Of a stretch of 22,513 nucleotides of DNA, positions 1 through 7,796 are shown one piece after another; position 1 is the first letter of the stretch, and the number at the start of each line of letters is the position of its first letter. The stretch is from Streptosporangiaceae bacterium. Its GTDB lineage: Bacteria > Actinomycetota > Actinomycetes > Streptosporangiales > Streptosporangiaceae. The notes beneath the pieces are model-generated. The model was not told the origin of the DNA and made no database searches. It saw only the letters and a list, made by a program, of their open reading frames with translations. The translations under genes were made by a program, and so were the position numbers. The stretch is from positions 1 to 22,513 of the forward strand of contig JASHOI010000287.1 in assembly GCA_030041195.1 (NCBI GenBank), given 5' to 3'.

Positions 1-403
1 GGCGGGCCTGCTGCCGGTCGGTGTACTGGTTGGCGCCGTCGCGGTAACGCAGGCACCCGCCGAGCCCGGCCACCCGGAGCCCGGCCGCGTCGACGACGCG
101 CCGGTCGGCGTTCACCGCGCCGTCCGGCCACGGCGCCCGGGCGGGCATGCCGGCCCGGAGCGTCAGGCCCGCGCGGGACGACCGGTACCCGGACAGGTCC
201 GGGTCATGGTTGCCGGGCACGAACACCAGCGGGACGTCAAGGGCGTTCATCAGCGACCCCAGATAGTCGAATGGCAGGTCACCGCAGGCCAGGATCAGGT
301 CGGCGCCGCCCATCGCGGCCGGGTCGGCCGCTATCGCCTCATCGACCTCGTCGGACACCGCGAGCACGCGAACCGGGCTCCGGTCACCGGCCGGGCCGGC
401 CAT
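1..403 (-). CDS. metallophosphoesterase, calcineurin-like, partial (C-terminus beyond window)
   Basis: Only the first ~134 residues are in the window; the gene runs off the left edge. The fold is recognisable from a GD motif in ACGDLPFDYL and a GNHD motif in FVPGNHDPDLSGY, both metal-binding motifs of calcineurin-like phosphoesterases. Motif I, normally D-x-H, reads VSDEVDEAI, so the expected His is Val; the rest is conserved, so this may be a subfamily variant rather than decay. The start is the ATG at 401-403, immediately after the TGA (404-406) of the upstream small membrane-protein gene, so the two are almost certainly co-transcribed and translationally coupled. Substrate is unknown. A cytoplasmic phosphodiesterase or phosphatase is the family expectation; a second, unrelated metallophosphatase with intact motifs lies at 17366-18109. 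Confidence 0.8.
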   Translation of the reverse strand, partial: MAGPAGDRSPVRVLAVSDEVDEAIAADPAAMGGADLILACGDLPFDYLGSLMNALDVPLVFVPGNHDPDLSGYRSSRAGLTLRAGMPARAPWPDGAVNADRRVVDAAGLRVAGLGGCLRYRDGANQYTDRQQAR

Positions 404-787
404 TCAGCGCACGGCCGTTTCCCGCACATCAAGGCCGCGCTGCCGCAGTGCCGCCTCCACCCGGTAGATCTCGGCCAGCGGGGTACCGTCGCCGGCCGGC
501 GGCGTGACCTCGAGCCGCTCGCAGGCCGTGGTCAGCGCGTCGAGGTAGGCGCCGCGCAGCGCCTGCACGCGGTGGTGCTTGGCGGTCAGGCCGACCCTGG
601 TCTCGGTGTCCTCCAGCTCCGCGCGCAGCCGGCGCAGGTCGGCCTCGAGCCGCTCCAGCGGCCTGGGCGGCGGGGCCTTGTACCGCGACTCGCTCAGCCA
701 GTGGGCCCCGCGCCACGCGCCGATCAGTGCGTACACCGCGACGGGCATCAGCACGGCGGCGAAGATCAGCTCGAGTACCGGAGTCAC
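404..787 (-). CDS. small single-pass membrane protein with coiled coil, unknown function
   Basis: A 127-residue protein read from a GTG at 785-787. Residues ~4-25 (TPVLELIFAAVLMPVAVYAL) form one hydrophobic, probably membrane-spanning segment. It is followed by a basic/proline stretch (RYKAPPPRPLER) and an amphipathic, charged helix at ~44-66 (LEADLRRLRAELEDTETRV) that looks like a coiled coil. The rest is a helical cytoplasmic-looking tail. The GTG start is chosen because it places the hydrophobic segment at the N-terminus; the frame stays open further upstream but there it overlaps the oppositely oriented methyltransferase. Its TGA abuts the ATG of the metallophosphoesterase, implying an operon. 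I do not recognise a family; a membrane anchor or scaffold is only a guess. Confidence 0.6.
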   Translation of the reverse strand: MTPVLELIFAAVLMPVAVYALIGAWRGAHWLSESRYKAPPPRPLERLEADLRRLRAELEDTETRVGLTAKHHRVQALRGAYLDALTTACERLEVTPPAGDGTPLAEIYRVEAALRQRGLDVRETAVR

Positions 788-833
788 CCATCCAGTGTCG
801 GCCGGGCGGAACGGGAAATGCAAGCGGTCGGCG

Positions 834-839
834 TAGGCT
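834..839 (+). promoter_or_regulatory. candidate -10 hexamer TAGGCT for the methyltransferase gene
   Basis: TAGGCT fits the actinobacterial TAnnnT -10 pattern and lies in the 90-bp gap between divergent genes. Transcription would start near 846, giving a ~32-nt leader that carries a good Shine-Dalgarno sequence (GGAAGGAG, 860-867) ten bases before the GTG at 878. No clear -35 is visible. Confidence 0.4.
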
Positions 840-877
840 GGACCGCGCCGCGGTGCGCGGGAAGGAGATGCCTGCTC

Positions 878-1660
878 GTGCGAGACAGCGGGTTCGATCC
901 GTCGGTTGCCCACCCAGCCCGGATCTACGACTACTGGCTGGGCGGCAAGGACAATTACGAGGCCGATCGGGTGGCCGGCGATCGGGTGCTCCAGTCGGTG
1001 CCGGTGCTCGTCTCCGGAGCGCGCGCCAACCGGGCCTTCCTCGGCCGCGCCGTGCGGTACCTGGCCGACGAGGCGGGCGTCACCCAGTTTCTCGATATCG
1101 GCTCGGGATTGCCGACGGCCGCGAACACGCACGAGGTCGCCCAGGCGGCGGCCCCGGGAGCGCGCGTGGTGTACGCGGACAACGACGCGGTCGTCGCGCT
1201 GCACGCCAGGGCGCTGCTCACGGCTTCACCCGGTGCCGCATTCATCGAGGCCGACGCCCGGGAACCCGAGCTGATCCTGCGCCAGGCCGGGGAGTTTCTC
1301 GACCTGGCCCAGCCGGTGGCCGTCATGCTGCTCCTGGTCTTGCACCTGGTACCGGACAGCGACGACCCGGCCGGGCTGGTGGCCCGGCTGACCAGCGCGA
1401 TGCCTGCGGGCAGCGCGCTGGTGATCTCGCATCCGGCCAGCGACATCCTGCCCGAGCAGGTGGCTGCCGGGCGCCGGGACTTCAACCGGATGTCCGCGGT
1501 GCCGATGACCGGCCGCAGCCGGGTGCAGGTGGAACGCTTCTTCGAGGGGATGGCGCTGGTCGAGCCGGGTCTGGTGCAGCCTCAGCAGTGGCGCCAGCCG
1601 CATCTCGAGGGCTCCGGCACCCCCATCCCGGCGTGGTGCGGCGTGGCCATCAAGCCCTGA
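878..1660 (+). CDS. SAM-dependent methyltransferase, DUF574 / Methyltransf_19 family
   Basis: A 260-residue protein, about the usual size for this actinobacteria-rich family. The N-terminal signature is visible: FDPSVAHPARIYDYWLGGKD at ~6-25, then NYEADRVAGDRVL. The SAM-binding loop is FLDIGSGLPT (~71-80) and the acidic ribose-binding strand is VVYADND (~97-103). The start is the GTG at 878-880, supported by GGAAGGAG at 860-867; the long in-frame extension upstream overlaps divergent genes and is not a protein. The substrate is unknown for most members. The gene lies 36 nt before the GH13 gene and may be co-transcribed with it, but no functional link is evident. Confidence 0.9.
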   Translation: MRDSGFDPSVAHPARIYDYWLGGKDNYEADRVAGDRVLQSVPVLVSGARANRAFLGRAVRYLADEAGVTQFLDIGSGLPTAANTHEVAQAAAPGARVVYADNDAVVALHARALLTASPGAAFIEADAREPELILRQAGEFLDLAQPVAVMLLLVLHLVPDSDDPAGLVARLTSAMPAGSALVISHPASDILPEQVAAGRRDFNRMSAVPMTGRSRVQVERFFEGMALVEPGLVQPQQWRQPHLEGSGTPIPAWCGVAIKP

Positions 1661-1696
1661 ACCCCGCGAGACCAGGCCCGACCCGTCAGGAGACAA

Positions 1697-3298
1697 ATGG
1701 AGCAGATGCACGAGAACGTCGGCGAGCAGCGGTGGTGGCACGGTGCGGTGCTCTATCAGCTCTATGTCAGGTCGTGGCTGGACAGCAACGGCGATGGCTA
1801 CGGCGACCTGCCCGGCATCATCGAGCGGCTCGACTACCTTTCCTGGCTCGGCGTTGACGGCATCTGGCTGTCGCCGACGATGCCGTCCCCGGACGAGGAC
1901 TGGGGCTACGACGTCTCCGACTATCTCGGCGTGCATCCGGAGCTGGGCACGCTGGCGGACCTCGACCGGCTGATCGCCGAGGCGGGCGCGCGCGGCATGC
2001 GCGTGCTGCTCGACCTGGTGCCCAATCACACCAGCACCGCCCACCCCTGGTTCGTCGACGCCGCGACCGGCCGCAACGCCGAGTTCCGCGACTACTACGT
2101 GTGGGCCGACCCGGCGCCGGGCGGCGGCCCGCCGAACAACTGGATCGACGCGACCGGGCAGTCCGCGTGGGCGTGGCACGAGCCGACCGGCCAGTACTAC
2201 CTGCACCTGTTCCTGGACAGCCAGGCGGACCTGAACTGGCGCGAGCCAGCCGTGCACCGGGAATTCGATGAGATCGTCCGGTTCTGGTTCGACCGGGGCG
2301 TCGCCGGGTTCCGCATCGACGTGGCGCACGGCCTGTACAAGGACCCGGAGCTGCGCGACAACCCGCCGGCGGCCACCTCGGACCCGCTCGGCGGCCGGTT
2401 CGGCCAGGAGCAGACCTACAGCGCGAACCGGCCGGAGACGCACGGCGTCTACCGGGACTGGCGGAAGATCGCCGAGAGCTACCAGCCGCCGCGGCTGCTG
2501 CTCGGCGAGACCTGGGTTCGCGATCTTGTCAGCCTGGCCAGCTACTACGGCCACGACGACGAGCTGCAGCTCGCGTTCAACTTTCCGTTCGTGTTCGCCC
2601 GCTTCGCCGCGCCGGAACTGTCCGGCGTCGTCGGGGCGACGCTGGCGCGGCTGCCCGCCGGCGCCTGCCCGGTCTGGACGGCGTCCAACCACGACGTCGG
2701 CCGGTTCCCGACCCGCTGGTGCGGGGGAGACGACCGCAAGATCAGGCTGGCGCTGCTGGTCCTGGCCACGCTGCCGGGCACCACCGTCCTTTACTACGGC
2801 GACGAGATCGGGATGACCGACGTCAGGGTCCCGCCCGAGCTGCGCCGGGACCACATGTCGCGGCGAGGCGGCGGCTGGGACGGCATCAGGGACCGCGCCA
2901 GGACGCCGATGCAGTGGGACGCGTCCGCATCGGCCGGCTTCACCGCCGCCGGCGTGCGGCCATGGCTGCCGGCCGGCGACGCCGCCGCCTGCAACGTGGC
3001 CGGCCAGCGCGACGATCCCGGCTCGGTGCTCCGGTTCTGCCGCAGCCTGCTGGCGCTGCGCCGCGCCGAGTTCGGCGGCACGATCGCTCGCTACGAGCCG
3101 CTGCGGGCCGACGGCGGCCTGTGGGCCTACCGGGCCGGCCCTCTCACGGTCGCGGCCAACCTTTCCGATCATCCCGCTGCTCCGCTCGCCGAGGCCGGCG
3201 AGATCCTGCTGACCACCGCGGGGGAACCGCGGTCGGCAAACGGACCGCTCGGCCCATGGCAGGGATTCATAGCCCGGAACGTGACGCCAGCGCCCTGA
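1697..3298 (+). CDS. GH13 alpha-amylase-family glycosidase, alpha-glucosidase / oligo-1,6-glucosidase-like
   Basis: A 533-residue enzyme with no signal peptide, so intracellular. The (beta/alpha)8 barrel begins at WWHGAVLYQLYVRSW (~13-27). All GH13 conserved regions are present: region I DLVPNHTS (~106-113); region II GFRIDVAHG with nucleophile D208; region III LLLGETWV with acid/base E271; region IV TASNHDVGRF with transition-state stabiliser D333. The segment SNGDGYGDLPGI resembles oligo-1,6-glucosidase and trehalose-synthase relatives, and a DUF3459-like C-terminal beta domain ends the protein. It probably hydrolyses short alpha-glucosides; an isomerase or sucrose-active role cannot be excluded by eye. 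The ATG at 1697 follows AGGAGA at 1688-1693. It ends about 50 nt from the convergent phosphatase gene. Confidence 0.92.
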   Translation: MEQMHENVGEQRWWHGAVLYQLYVRSWLDSNGDGYGDLPGIIERLDYLSWLGVDGIWLSPTMPSPDEDWGYDVSDYLGVHPELGTLADLDRLIAEAGARGMRVLLDLVPNHTSTAHPWFVDAATGRNAEFRDYYVWADPAPGGGPPNNWIDATGQSAWAWHEPTGQYYLHLFLDSQADLNWREPAVHREFDEIVRFWFDRGVAGFRIDVAHGLYKDPELRDNPPAATSDPLGGRFGQEQTYSANRPETHGVYRDWRKIAESYQPPRLLLGETWVRDLVSLASYYGHDDELQLAFNFPFVFARFAAPELSGVVGATLARLPAGACPVWTASNHDVGRFPTRWCGGDDRKIRLALLVLATLPGTTVLYYGDEIGMTDVRVPPELRRDHMSRRGGGWDGIRDRARTPMQWDASASAGFTAAGVRPWLPAGDAAACNVAGQRDDPGSVLRFCRSLLALRRAEFGGTIARYEPLRADGGLWAYRAGPLTVAANLSDHPAAPLAEAGEILLTTAGEPRSANGPLGPWQGFIARNVTPAP

Positions 3299-3328
3299 TC
3301 GCGCCGGCGCCCGCCGGTCTGGCCCGGG

Positions 3329-3347
3329 CCCCGCGGCCCCCGCGGGG
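3329..3347. terminator. GC hairpin between convergent genes, candidate bidirectional terminator
   Basis: Perfect 8-bp inverted repeat CCCCGCGG / CCGCGGGG with a 3-nt loop, in the short gap between the convergent GH13 and phosphatase genes. There is no T-tract, as is common for actinobacterial terminators, so termination is inferred from position and stem strength. Confidence 0.5.
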
Positions 3348-3349
3348 AA

Positions 3350-4201
3350 CTACGCGGTGCCGAGCAGCTTGGCCCGCAGCGAGCCGACGTCGGCCGGCCC
3401 GAACCCGTGGCCGGAAAGCCACCGCGCCGCCCCGCCGTAACGCACCTGAAGCTGCTCGAGGAACGCCGCCATGGTCTGCGGCCGCGGTGCGTCGTTGGCG
3501 GCGGCGTCGGGCCTGCTGTCGATGTCGGCCGCGTAGGTCTGCGACGCGCGCAGCCGGTCCAGGATCGCTTCCATGCGCTCGGCGCTGGCCGCGTAGTCGG
3601 CGATCACCGCTTCGCTGGTGACCCCGACAGCGGTGAGCGCCAGCGCCACCACCACACCGGTCCGGTCCTTGCCGGCGGCACAGTTCACCAGCGCCGCGCC
3701 GGGCGCCTGGGTGATGCTGCGCAGCGCCCCGGCCACCTGATCCGGCCGGTCCTCGAGGTAGCCCAGGTAGTACCCGCACCTGAGGTCGTCCGGGTACCGG
3801 GATCGGGCGCCGTCGAGGCGCAGGTTGGCCATGGCGTCGGCGGCGACGTCGGTGGCCGTGCCGGCTTCCGGCAGCACGGAATGATAGGCGTGCCGGACCG
3901 ACCCGACCCGCGTCAGCGGTCCCGGCCCCTCGGACACCACCTCCTCGGGAGCGCGCAGGTCGACGACGGTGGTCACGCCGATGTCGTCGACGAGCAACTT
4001 CACGTCGGACGGTGACAGGTCCTGCAGGTTGTCCCCGCGCAGCAGCCGGCCCGCCAGGGTCGTCCCGCCGCTGTCGGTGGGCAGCGCGCCGAGGTCACGG
4101 ACGTTGACAGCTCCATCGAGCTCGATCCATCGCACCCGTTCATCCTCGCTGGCGCCCTCCGGCAGGCCAACGGCGGCCGGCCCTTTTCGGTATTTATCCA
4201 T
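3350..4201 (-). CDS. tyrosine-protein phosphatase-like (Y_phosphatase3 / MptpB-like)
   Basis: A 283-residue cytoplasmic protein. The dual-specificity/tyrosine phosphatase P-loop is clear: LVNCAAGKDRTGVV at ~171-184, with nucleophile C174 and phosphate-binding R180; the AGKDRTG form matches the atypical bacterial family that includes mycobacterial PtpB. The N-terminal block ELDGAVNVRDLGALPT (~27-42) and the strand VTTVVDLRAPEE (~76-87) are also typical. The residue before the Cys, usually His, is Asn. Two starts are possible: ATG 4199-4201, whose GAGGGG lies directly against it, or GTG 4133-4135, preceded by GCGAGGAT at better spacing and just ahead of the conserved domain, which would give a ~261-residue protein. 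It may act on phosphoproteins or phosphoinositides. No partner kinase is nearby. Confidence 0.85.
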   Translation of the reverse strand: MDKYRKGPAAVGLPEGASEDERVRWIELDGAVNVRDLGALPTDSGGTTLAGRLLRGDNLQDLSPSDVKLLVDDIGVTTVVDLRAPEEVVSEGPGPLTRVGSVRHAYHSVLPEAGTATDVAADAMANLRLDGARSRYPDDLRCGYYLGYLEDRPDQVAGALRSITQAPGAALVNCAAGKDRTGVVVALALTAVGVTSEAVIADYAASAERMEAILDRLRASQTYAADIDSRPDAAANDAPRPQTMAAFLEQLQVRYGGAARWLSGHGFGPADVGSLRAKLLGTA

Positions 4202-4246
4202 CCCCTCGTGGCTCGCCGTTCACCGGCCTCATCGCGGCGGCGGCCG

Positions 4247-5479
4247 TCAGAACGCGCCGGTGCCGTCCGGCGTCCCCATGCCGGTGGGGGCGTCGTATCC
4301 CTTCTTGGCCACGCACAGGTAGTCGTAGCCGCACGTCGCGCCGCCCGCGCCGTTGAACCAGTCGTTGTTGCCCTCGGTGATGTCGAACAGCGACCCGGCG
4401 TGGGCGTACTCGTAGCCGAGGGGGACCGTGGCCGCGTTGCCGGCCAGCGCGTACACCCCGGCGATCAGCGGCGCGGACACGCTGGTCCCGCCCACGGTCA
4501 GCCAGCCGCCCTGGAGCTTCTCGTAGATCGGGATGTTCCAGGCAACGGCGGCCACGTCACCGACGGTGCGCATGGCGCAGTGCGGGTCGTGTTGCCATGC
4601 GGGCTTCGCCACGTACGCCGAGCAGCCGCTGCCGCCGGCCCCGGCAGAGTTGTTCCAGACCTGCTCGGTCCAGCCCCTTGCGTTGTGCGCCCTGGCCAGC
4701 TCGGTGCCGCCGACGGCGGTGACCGTGGTGAGGTTGGCCGGGAAGTTCGCCGCCGTGAACCCGTTGTCCCCGTTGGAAACGACGATCACGTGGCCGGGAT
4801 GGTCGTAGTCGTCCGCGTACACCTGGCTGAAGCCGGACTCCTGGGTGCCGTAGCTGTTGGAGATCACCTGCGCGCCCAGCCGTGCCGCGGTGTTCTCGGC
4901 GGCGGCCAGGTTCGCGACGCTGTCGTTTCTGGCCTCCACGACCAGGATCTTGCAGTGCGGGCAGACCGCCGACACCATCGACACGTCGAGCATCGTCTCG
5001 ATGTCCCATCCCGACGGCACCGCGGACGCGGGCAGCGGCTCGGCGTTGCCCTTCTCGTTGACCACCCGCAGGCACCCGGTCGATTCCTTGCACGCGCCGA
5101 GCCCGTAGTGGCTGCGGTACACGGCCAGGTTCGCGGCCAGGTCCGGGGTGCGGTAGGCCTCAACCACCGCCACGGTCTGATGCGGGTTGCGGCGCACCGG
5201 GAGCTTGTAGGCCGCCGCGATGTCGGCCGGGCTCAGCCCGGACGGGTCGGACGCGGCGCCGAGGACACCGGCGGCGATGGCCGCGTTCACCCTCGACTGC
5301 GGCGCGAACAGCGCGAAGCACCGTTCGTCGCCCGCTGGGGCGTGCGGGCAGGCAGCACGCATCCCCCCGTTGCCAGCGGCCGCCGCGGCGGCGGCGCCGG
5401 AACCCCCGACCGCGGCCGCGGCCAGGCCAATGGAGACGATCGCGGCAGCGGCCGCGGCGAACACGTTGCGCAGGTTCAT
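4247..5479 (-). CDS. secreted S53 family (sedolisin/kumamolisin-like) serine-carboxyl peptidase
   Basis: A 410-residue precursor. An Ala-rich signal peptide covers ~1-35. The catalytic set of sedolisins is complete: E161 and D165 in WDIETMLDVSM (E-x3-D spacing), oxyanion-hole D238 in SNGDNGFTAANFPA, and nucleophile S333 in VGGTSVSAPLIAG. The C-terminal calcium site is suggested by FDITEGNND (D366) and KGYDAPTGMG (D396). Six or more Cys residues suggest disulfides in an exported protein. The pro-region is unusually short: only ~50 residues separate the signal peptide from the core, without a recognisable pro-kumamolisin activation domain. The start is ATG at 5477-5479 with GGAG about 7 nt upstream. 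It follows the large exported protein by 19 nt, so the pair form one transcription unit. Confidence 0.9.
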   Translation of the reverse strand: MNLRNVFAAAAAAIVSIGLAAAAVGGSGAAAAAAAGNGGMRAACPHAPAGDERCFALFAPQSRVNAAIAAGVLGAASDPSGLSPADIAAAYKLPVRRNPHQTVAVVEAYRTPDLAANLAVYRSHYGLGACKESTGCLRVVNEKGNAEPLPASAVPSGWDIETMLDVSMVSAVCPHCKILVVEARNDSVANLAAAENTAARLGAQVISNSYGTQESGFSQVYADDYDHPGHVIVVSNGDNGFTAANFPANLTTVTAVGGTELARAHNARGWTEQVWNNSAGAGGSGCSAYVAKPAWQHDPHCAMRTVGDVAAVAWNIPIYEKLQGGWLTVGGTSVSAPLIAGVYALAGNAATVPLGYEYAHAGSLFDITEGNNDWFNGAGGATCGYDYLCVAKKGYDAPTGMGTPDGTGAF

Positions 5480-5498
5480 CGGCGTGCTCCAGCCTGGG

Positions 5499-7796
5499 TC
5501 AGGCCGCGGTCTTGTAGCCGCGGGTGATGGTCTCGGTGATCTCGTCGCCGGCCGCGTCGGCGGCGTGCACCCGCAGGCTCACAAAGGCGCCTGGGGGCGC
5601 GGTGAAGGTCACGTTGAAGGTGCCTCCCCCCGCTGGCGTCACCGTGGCGGGCTGCCAGGTCGCGCCGCCGTTGACCGACACCGCCACGGTCGCCCCGGTG
5701 ATCCTGGACACCGGCGCGAGCTGCAGGCGCCCGACCGTGAGCTGGATCTGCTGCTGCCCGGCCGGGGCGACGCCGTCAATGGCCAGCCCGCTCACGTCGT
5801 AGAGCAGGGTCATCATCGGCTGCACGGCGCACCGCTGCGTCCCATCCGCGCAGGTCCACCCGGCCGGCAGCCTGGCGCCCGGCCGCCGGCCGGTGTGCCA
5901 CGTCCACACGGTCCGGGTCGCCGTGGACAGCCGGTAGATGTAGCCGGTCCGCGTCGCGGTCAGCACGAACCTGATCACCCCGGGCTTGCTGCCGAGCGTG
6001 GCCTGCAGGAACAAGTCGGGAGAGCCCGCGGCCAGCGCGGCGGCGTTACCCGCAGCGATCTTCTTGCCGTTCTCCCGCAGCAGGTAGCTGCCGTTGATGG
6101 AACCCACGGTGCCGAAGATGCCGGGGGAGTACCCGCTCCCGGTGTGCCCGACCGTGTTGTCGCCGAACGGGGTGACGACCAGCGTCAGCGTGTTGCCGGC
6201 CCGGCTGGCCGACGGCAGCTCGAAGAACGGGTTGGCCGCGCCGAGCAGGTTGACGTCGGGCCCGGGGTGCAGCGGGTAGGCGTTCCAGTTCTGCGTGGCC
6301 GTCTCGCCGGGTGAGAACGTGCGGCCCGAGTCGGTCTGGCCCCCGGACAGCGTCGCGTACCTCTGGTAGTACGCGTTGGTCCAGATCACCGACGGCCCGG
6401 CCGAGAAGTACTGGTCCAGCGACTGGGGCAGCGCGAACGCGAAGATATCCGCGGAGAGCAGCCCTTCCTCCTGGAAGCCGAAGAAGCCGAGCGGCATCCA
6501 GCCCCCGGTCGACCTGCCGTCCTGGAAGTAACCGGCGCTCGTGGTGGCGAGGCTGCCCGCGGTAACCACGTACCGCTGCGGGCCGATGACGCCGCCGGTC
6601 CCGGCCAGCACCAGGTTGTAGTCGTACCGCGGGCTGGCACCGGACGGCGAGGTCAGGTACCCGGTCACGGCGGTCTGCAGCGTGCCGACCGTGGGCGGCT
6701 GCGTCGTCTCGTTCGTCCAGAGCGGCACGTTGCCGGCGTCGAAGCTGTCTTCGATCAGATCGCCGTTGCCGGTGCCACGGTAGATGGTGAAGGTGGCGTC
6801 CTGGGTGACCGCGGGCTGCGGCGTCACCATCTGGACCTGATTGGTCGCGGTCGGCTCGTCCACCGCCACCGTGGTGTCCCCGGCCACGGTGAACTGCGGC
6901 AGGATTACCGTCCGGAACGCGGTGATCGTCGTGGCGGAGGTGTCGAAGAACGTCCCGATCGCCATGTAGTGCCCCGCCGGGACGCTGAACTTGACCGAGC
7001 CGTCGTAGAAGACGTTGCTCGTCTCCACCGGATCGCCGAACTTCAGCAGGTTGTCCACGTTGAACACGCTGACCAGGTCGCCGGTGTCCGGGTGGCCCGC
7101 AAGGTCGGTGCCGGTCACGGTGAGCGTGTGCATCACGTAATGTGGCCGGGCCGCGGCGGCTGCCGTCTGGCCGGGCAGTCCGATCGACACCCCGCCGGCG
7201 AACATGCCGTCGGCGCCGTAGCTGCCGCGGGCGTGATCGGCCGCGAACTGGCGGGCCAGGGCCGCACCGAACTTTGTCGCGGAGGCGGCCGTGAGGTACC
7301 CGCGTGCGGTGCCGCCGCGCGAACTGGTGATCGTCACCCCGGGCAGGCTGGGCAGCCCGCCGTGGTAGCTCACCTGGACCGGCAGCCGGCCCGCCGACTC
7401 CGCCGCGGCCAGCGAGCTCAGCTCGAACAGCGCCGGGCTCAGCCCCCGGTTCAGGTACGGCAGCGCGTCGGCCGGGATCTGGAACGCCTTACCGCCGAGG
7501 TCCAGCCGGACCAGGGCCCCGCCGATGCCGCCGGCCGCCGCGCGGGCTACCCCGGCCACGATCCCGCCGAACCGGGTCGCGGTGACCGTCACCCGGTCGC
7601 CGTTGATCAGCGTCAGCGTCCGCGCGGCCGTTGTCGCTGCCGGCCCCGCAGCGGCCGAAGCCGATGCCGGCGCCGGGGCTGCCGACGCCGGGCCGACGGC
7701 CAGGAAGGACGCCAGCGTGGTCGCAGCCGCGATCGCCACGGTGCGCCGCACGGTTCGTTCGCGCCCGCCGGCGCCTCGGAGGTTGCTGGCCTTCAT
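5499..7796 (-). CDS. large secreted protein resembling an S8 subtilase that lacks its catalytic domain
   Basis: A 765-residue protein with a signal peptide (basic RRTVAIAAA start, hydrophobic core, cleavage near GPASAAPAP, ~40). Mature residues ~60-75 (TLTLINGDRVTVTATR) and ~108-145 (PADALPYLNRGLSPALFELS, then PVQVSYHGG) match the N-terminal region of large actinobacterial S8 proteases. The C-terminal ~500 residues resemble their beta-rich tail, ending ATVAVSVNGGATWQPATV then FVSLRVHAADAAGDEITET. Between them, where the Asp-His-Ser domain should be, the sequence passes directly from MFAGGVSIGLPG (~198-209) to HTLTVTGTDLAG (~223-234). I find no DTG, HGT or GTSMA motif. It is therefore probably non-catalytic: a binding or chaperone-like partner for the S53 peptidase encoded next. 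Start ATG 7794-7796 follows GGGGGAG with an 8-nt spacer. Confidence 0.72.
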   Translation of the reverse strand: MKASNLRGAGGRERTVRRTVAIAAATTLASFLAVGPASAAPAPASASAAAGPAATTAARTLTLINGDRVTVTATRFGGIVAGVARAAAGGIGGALVRLDLGGKAFQIPADALPYLNRGLSPALFELSSLAAAESAGRLPVQVSYHGGLPSLPGVTITSSRGGTARGYLTAASATKFGAALARQFAADHARGSYGADGMFAGGVSIGLPGQTAAAAARPHYVMHTLTVTGTDLAGHPDTGDLVSVFNVDNLLKFGDPVETSNVFYDGSVKFSVPAGHYMAIGTFFDTSATTITAFRTVILPQFTVAGDTTVAVDEPTATNQVQMVTPQPAVTQDATFTIYRGTGNGDLIEDSFDAGNVPLWTNETTQPPTVGTLQTAVTGYLTSPSGASPRYDYNLVLAGTGGVIGPQRYVVTAGSLATTSAGYFQDGRSTGGWMPLGFFGFQEEGLLSADIFAFALPQSLDQYFSAGPSVIWTNAYYQRYATLSGGQTDSGRTFSPGETATQNWNAYPLHPGPDVNLLGAANPFFELPSASRAGNTLTLVVTPFGDNTVGHTGSGYSPGIFGTVGSINGSYLLRENGKKIAAGNAAALAAGSPDLFLQATLGSKPGVIRFVLTATRTGYIYRLSTATRTVWTWHTGRRPGARLPAGWTCADGTQRCAVQPMMTLLYDVSGLAIDGVAPAGQQQIQLTVGRLQLAPVSRITGATVAVSVNGGATWQPATVTPAGGGTFNVTFTAPPGAFVSLRVHAADAAGDEITETITRGYKTAA

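Noticed and set aside
206..877. Long in-frame N-terminal extension of the methyltransferase.
   Set aside because: It is Arg/Gly/His-rich shadow sequence antisense to the phosphoesterase and small membrane protein; the GTG at 878 has a good ribosome-binding site and starts the family signature.
1226..3172. 648-codon open frame on the - strand opposite the GH13 gene.
   Set aside because: Composition (Arg/Gly/Pro/Val/Asp) is that of a third-position shadow in GC-rich DNA; the + strand frame has all GH13 motifs.
4208..5527. 439-codon + strand open frame opposite the S53 peptidase.
   Set aside because: Shadow composition; the - strand frame holds a complete catalytic set and signal peptide.
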